Shown: positions 60,716 through 64,000 of the stretch, one piece after another | Numbering within the stretch: the stretch's first letter is position 1 | Layout of the letters: every line of letters begins with the position of its first letter | Origin: an uncultured Phascolarctobacterium sp. | GTDB taxonomy: Bacteria > Bacillota > Negativicutes > Acidaminococcales > Acidaminococcaceae | Assembly (NCBI GenBank): GCA_949288065.1 | Contig: CASEIL010000001.1 | Coordinates: 1 to 64,000, forward strand | Length of the DNA: 64,000 bases | Reading direction: 5' to 3' | Program-made: the position numbers and the translations under genes | Notes under the pieces: generated by a model | Seen by the model: the letters and a program-made list of their open reading frames with translations, nothing else | Told to the model about the DNA's origin: nothing | Databases searched by the model: none

Positions 60716-62044
60716 ATCGACAGTCACGTGGCGGATTTATTAAAGATTTTAGCCGCTTTATTAATTACAGGTTTAAACGCATTTTTTGTAATATCGGAAT
60801 ACGCGCTGGTAAGCGTGCGCCCGGGCAGTTTGCAGGAGCTGATTGACGCTGGCAACAGCCGTGCGGCGCTGGTGCTTAAAATGACCCAGAAGCGCGACAC
60901 TTATTTAAGCGCTATTCAGCTGGGCATAACGGCGTCGTCGCTGATTTTGGGCTGGTTTTGCGGCCCGCTTTTAGCGGGGCTTATTGCCGATGCCTTTGAT
61001 TTGATTGGCGAGCACTGGTACGACGACGGTGTTGTTGTGCTGTGCGCTTTTATGCTGATTGTGTTTGTGCATGTGGTGTTTGGCGAGCTGGTGCCGCGTG
61101 TTATCAGCCTTGCGCATGTGGAGCGCGCGGCGATGGCGGTGGTGTACCCGCTGGCGTTCTTTCATTATTTAATGTACCCTTTGATTTACTTTTTTAACAA
61201 GGTGGCTAAGGCGGTGCTGAAGGCGATGAAGATGGACAAGGTGCCGGTGGAGGACATAAGCCGCAGCGAGGAAGAGCTGCGCATGATTGTAAGCGCCAGT
61301 GAGCGCGGCGGCAAGCTGGACCACATGGAAAGCCGCCTTTTGGACAACGTGTTTGACTTTGCCGACCGTGTGGCGCGCGAGGTTATGGTGCCGCGCCAGG
61401 ACATGGTGTGCCTGTACGCTGAGGACAGCTACGAAAAGAACATCGGCAAGGTGCTGGCAACAAAGCATACGCGCTACCCGCTGTGCGAGGGCGACAAGGA
61501 CCACGTTTTGGGCGTTGTACATGTGCGCAGCCTGCTGAACATTACCGAGGAAGAAAAGCAGAACTTTGATATCCGTGCGCGCATGAACAGCGTGCTGGCC
61601 GTGCCCGAGAGCATGGAAATAAGCAAGGTGCTGCAAACCATGCAGTCCAAACGCGTGCAGCTGGTTGTGGTTGCCGATGAGTACGGCGGCACGGCGGGCC
61701 TTGTAACTATGGAGGACTTGTTGGAAGAAATCGTCGGCGACATTCAGGACGAGCACGACGAGGAAAAAGAAGAAGAGGTTGTGCACCGCGCCGACGGCAC
61801 CTACGAGTTTGACGGCAGGGTGCTTTTGGACGATATTACCGACCTTTTGCATATTAAATTTGAAGAGCCGGAGGAGGACACCATCGGCGGGTTTGTGTTT
61901 GGGCTTTTGGAGCGCAAGCCCGAAACCGGCGACAAGGTGGAGGTTGACGGCTGGAGCTTTGAGGTGCTGCGCACGGAGGGCTTCCGCGTAACGCGCGTGC
62001 GTGCCCTTAAACTGCCGGAGCTGCCGGTTTATGCGGATGAATAA
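60716..62044 (+). CDS. CNNM/CBS-domain membrane protein (hemolysin-C/CorC family), probable AUC start
   Basis: 442 residues from 60716. A CNNM/DUF21 membrane domain with four hydrophobic segments (about 5-180), two CBS domains (about 210-330; MVPRQDMVCLYAEDS begins the first) and a CorC_HlyC domain at the C-terminus. Members are magnesium or metal transporters. GTG 60728 is 22 bases from the Shine-Dalgarno AGGGAG (60701-60706); the in-frame ATC at 60716 is nine bases away and gives the usual MDSxx-like N-terminus, so AUC is the probable start. Confidence 0.9.
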   Translation: MDSHVADLLKILAALLITGLNAFFVISEYALVSVRPGSLQELIDAGNSRAALVLKMTQKRDTYLSAIQLGITASSLILGWFCGPLLAGLIADAFDLIGEHWYDDGVVVLCAFMLIVFVHVVFGELVPRVISLAHVERAAMAVVYPLAFFHYLMYPLIYFFNKVAKAVLKAMKMDKVPVEDISRSEEELRMIVSASERGGKLDHMESRLLDNVFDFADRVAREVMVPRQDMVCLYAEDSYEKNIGKVLATKHTRYPLCEGDKDHVLGVVHVRSLLNITEEEKQNFDIRARMNSVLAVPESMEISKVLQTMQSKRVQLVVVADEYGGTAGLVTMEDLLEEIVGDIQDEHDEEKEEEVVHRADGTYEFDGRVLLDDITDLLHIKFEEPEEDTIGGFVFGLLERKPETGDKVEVDGWSFEVLRTEGFRVTRVRALKLPELPVYADE

Positions 62045-62046
62045 CG

Positions 62047-62781
62047 ATGACGGACAAAGCATTTGGCGATGAGGCAATAATTTTAAAGGTTAAAAACTGG
62101 CAGACTGCGGATAAGTACGCAGTCTGCTTTGCGCGCACGCATGGCAAAATAAGTTTTCTGGCTTATGGGGCGCGCTATGCGCGGACTAACGGCGGCAGGC
62201 TGATTCAGCCGTTTGCGGTGCTGGACATTAATTTTTTTAGCGGCAAAAAGCTGGACACCTTAAAAAGCTGCGAGCTGATAAGCTACCCGGCGCAGTTTGA
62301 TTTAAAGCAGATGGCTTATGCGGCGCTGATTGCCGAGGTGACGGAAAATTTAACTGAGGAACACCAGCCGCAGGAGGAGGTTTACGAACTGCTTTTAGCG
62401 GTGCGGGAGGTGCTTTTAAAGCGCAACCCGCGTCTGGTGGCGCTGTCGTACATCGTTAAGCTGCTGTTTTTAACGGGCATTTTGCCCCAGCATTTAACCT
62501 GCGTTAACTGCGGCAAACCTGCTGAGGGCGATGCGCATTTTAGCGTGGTGCAGGGCGGGCTGGTGTGCGATGAGTGCTGCGGCGGCGAGGAGCTGCCCTT
62601 CAGCCGTGAGGCGCAGGAATTTTTAACGGAGCTTTTAACGCTTGATTTTAAAAACCCCGCTACTTTTTTTGTGCGCGGAGGCACGCTGATGGAGCTTGAG
62701 AAAATTTTGCAGCGCTTTATTGTGTACCAGACGGATAAACCCCTAAAAAGCCTTGCTTTTTTAAGCCAGACGGGGCTTTAA
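62047..62781 (+). CDS. recO: DNA repair protein RecO
   Basis: 244 residues. N-terminal OB fold (DEAIILKVKNWQTADK), helical middle and a zinc-binding region CVNCGKPAEG...CDECC near residues 155-178. It loads RecA on SSB-coated DNA with RecR. Placed directly after the CNNM gene, in the common era-recO neighbourhood. Confidence 0.95.
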   Translation: MTDKAFGDEAIILKVKNWQTADKYAVCFARTHGKISFLAYGARYARTNGGRLIQPFAVLDINFFSGKKLDTLKSCELISYPAQFDLKQMAYAALIAEVTENLTEEHQPQEEVYELLLAVREVLLKRNPRLVALSYIVKLLFLTGILPQHLTCVNCGKPAEGDAHFSVVQGGLVCDECCGGEELPFSREAQEFLTELLTLDFKNPATFFVRGGTLMELEKILQRFIVYQTDKPLKSLAFLSQTGL

Positions 62782-62784
62782 GCA

Positions 62785-62813
62785 TTGACAAACGCAGCGT
62801 TATTTGCTATATT
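62785..62813 (+). promoter_or_regulatory. Promoter of the glyQS T-box transcript
   Basis: TTGACA (62785-62790), exactly 17 bases, TATATT (62808-62813). Start is expected near 62820. Confidence 0.85.
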
Positions 62814-62825
62814 TTGTTGTAAGCA

Positions 62826-63016
62826 ATGATGAGGAGTAGTAACCGCTAATTTTAGCGAGCCGGGACGGTGCAAGCCGGCAACAGCGGCGAAGGCGCCTTG
62901 GAGCGTAAGTGTATAACATCGAGGCGGGCGGCGTAAGCTGCCAAGCAGGGTGGAACCGCGGAGACTTTGTGCCTCCGTCCCTGTAACTATTTTGTTACAG
63001 AGACGGGGGCTTTTCG
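62826..63016 (+). ncRNA. Glycine T-box leader
   Basis: The T-box sequence AGGGTGGAACCGCGG is at 62947-62961. Stem I elements are present: GATGAGGAGTAGTAA (loop-E side AGTA), the AGCGAGCCGG...CCGG distal arm, and GAA followed by GGC (62892-62894) as the probable specifier, a glycine codon. The terminator arms are about 62971-62990 and 62993-63010 with CTGTAAC / GTTACAG at the tip and TTTTCGTTTTT after. Uncharged tRNA-Gly should stabilise the antiterminator and allow glyQS transcription. Confidence 0.93.
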
Positions 63017-63046
63017 TTTTTGTAACGCATACGCAGGAGGGATATT

Positions 63047-63925
63047 ATGGATTTTCAGACAATTATTTTGAAGCTGCAAAAGTTTTGGGGCGAACAAAAC
63101 TGCATTTTAACCCAGCCCTACGATATTGAAAAGGGCGCTGGCACGATGAACCCGCGCACGTTTTTGCGTGTTTTGGGGCCGGAACCCTGGCGCGTGGCCT
63201 ATGTTGAGCCGAGCCGCCGCCCGGCAGACGGACGCTACGGCGATAACCCGAACCGTCTGTTCCAGCATCATCAGTTTCAGGTTATTATTAAACCGTCGCC
63301 GGATAATATTCAGGAGCTGTATTTGCAGAGCCTGGCGGAACTGGGCATTCATCAGGATGAGCACGACATCCGCTTTGTAGAGGATAACTGGGAATCGCCT
63401 ACTTTGGGCGCTTGGGGCCTTGGCTGGGAAGTTTGGCTGGACGGCATGGAAATTACCCAGTTTACCTACTTCCAGCAGGTGGGCAGCATCGACGTTAAGC
63501 CCGTCAGCGTAGAAATTACCTACGGTTTGGAGCGCCTTGCCATGTATATTCAGGGCGTGGAAAACGTGTTTGACATTCAGTGGGTGGAGGGCGTTACCTA
63601 CGGCGACGTGTTCCACACCAACGAGGTAGAGCAATCCTACTACAACTTCCAGGTTGCCGATACCGATTTGCTGTTTGATTTGTTCGACAAGTACGAGGCA
63701 GAGGCTAAACGCGTTATCGCGCTCGGCTACATCCGCCCGGCGTACGATTATGTTTTAAAATGCTCGCATACTTTTAACCTTCTCGATTCGCGCGGAGCCA
63801 TCAGCGTAAGCGAAAGGACGGCGTTTATTGCCCGCGTGCGCGCCATGGCAAGGCTGTGCGCCGCTGCGTATGTTGAACAAAGGGAGAAGCTGGGCTTCCC
63901 GATGCTGAAAGGGGAGAATTTATAA
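63047..63925 (+). CDS. glyQ: Glycyl-tRNA synthetase alpha subunit
   Basis: 292 residues. Catalytic subunit of the bacterial alpha2-beta2 enzyme: [20 protein letters not shown]-like N-terminus, [24 protein letters not shown] and [14 protein letters not shown]. Full length. GCAGGAGGG precedes the ATG. The stop overlaps the glyS start by one base (TAATG). Confidence 0.97.
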   Translation: MDFQTIILKLQKFWGEQNCILTQPYDIEKGAGTMNPRTFLRVLGPEPWRVAYVEPSRRPADGRYGDNPNRLFQHHQFQVIIKPSPDNIQELYLQSLAELGIHQDEHDIRFVEDNWESPTLGAWGLGWEVWLDGMEITQFTYFQQVGSIDVKPVSVEITYGLERLAMYIQGVENVFDIQWVEGVTYGDVFHTNEVEQSYYNFQVADTDLLFDLFDKYEAEAKRVIALGYIRPAYDYVLKCSHTFNLLDSRGAISVSERTAFIARVRAMARLCAAAYVEQREKLGFPMLKGENL

Positions 63926-64000
63926 TGGAAAAATTACTGTTTGAAATTGGCACCGAAGAAATTCCGGCAAAGTTTATGCCCGCAATTCTGGCGCAGTTAA
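63925..64000 (+). CDS. glyS: Glycyl-tRNA synthetase beta subunit (partial)
   Basis: Only the first 25 codons are in the window. [19 protein letters not shown] is the standard glyS N-terminus (FEIGTEEIP). The gene continues beyond the right edge. Confidence 0.95.
   Translation, partial: MEKLLFEIGTEEIPAKFMPAILAQL

Noticed and set aside
61169-62077. 302-residue minus-strand open frame
   Set aside because: Antisense to the CNNM/CBS gene; histidine-, leucine- and valine-rich shadow without a ribosome binding site or known motif.

Overview
The window looks like a chromosomal segment of an anaerobic Firmicute, most likely a diderm member of the Negativicutes (Acidaminococcaceae / Phascolarctobacterium-like). 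This is inferred from gene content: mraZ-type dcw cluster with DUF881 and small-basic-protein genes, class III ribonucleotide reductase, T-box controlled glyQS, a long single-chain PurL and cobamide synthesis genes. No rRNA or taxonomic marker was compared. Most genes have GC-rich third positions; two AT-rich blocks (about 20.0-28.8 kb and 45.9-52.6 kb) stand out as probably acquired.

Layout. 0-0.95 kb: palindromic non-coding DNA and a small DUF1858 gene. 0.95-14.7 kb: the division and cell wall cluster mraZ-rsmH-ftsL-murE-murF-mraY-murD-murG-murC-ddl-ftsQ-DUF881-sbp-ftsZ, without ftsI, ftsW, murB or ftsA. 14.7-18.3 kb: nrdR-nrdD-nrdG behind an NrdR-box promoter, then a C_GCAxxG_C_C family gene; the NrdD C-terminus lacks the expected glycyl-radical motif. 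18.4-29.6 kb: a surface-polysaccharide locus with a phosphoglycosyltransferase, two GT2 enzymes, a TupA-like ATP-grasp protein, a TupA/MurF-like/leucine-rich-repeat fusion, an N5-(carboxyethyl)ornithine synthase homologue, UDP-glucose dehydrogenase and an ABC exporter. Together these suggest an amino-acid-decorated (teichuronopeptide-like) uronic acid polymer and are the best candidate for an undescribed system. 29.6-32.8 kb: small accessory genes and a transaldolase. 32.8-36.9 kb: a cobalamin riboswitch and cobU-cobT-cobS-cobT paralogue-cobC, with two CobT-like proteins reminiscent of an ArsAB pair.

37-43.5 kb: a zinc-ribbon gene with a long leader, DUF2156, an Eis-like acetyltransferase and purL. 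43.5-56.2 kb: an accessory signalling island with an HTH protein divergent to a membrane Ser/Thr kinase, small HTH regulators, zinc-ribbon membrane proteins, an AT-rich HNH-like / coiled-coil / AAA+ trio, a macro-domain protein whose C-terminus is homologous to the first HTH protein, a vWA protein, three tiny membrane proteins and a Fic protein. 56.2-64 kb: tRNA-Leu(CAA), an alpha/beta hydrolase, a cyclophilin lipoprotein, phoH-ybeY-cdd-era-CNNM-recO, and a glycine T-box leader before glyQ and the start of glyS.

A cross-cutting observation is that three genes (era, the CNNM/CBS gene and the DUF2156 gene) appear to start with AUA, AUC or AUU codons at good distance from a Shine-Dalgarno sequence.
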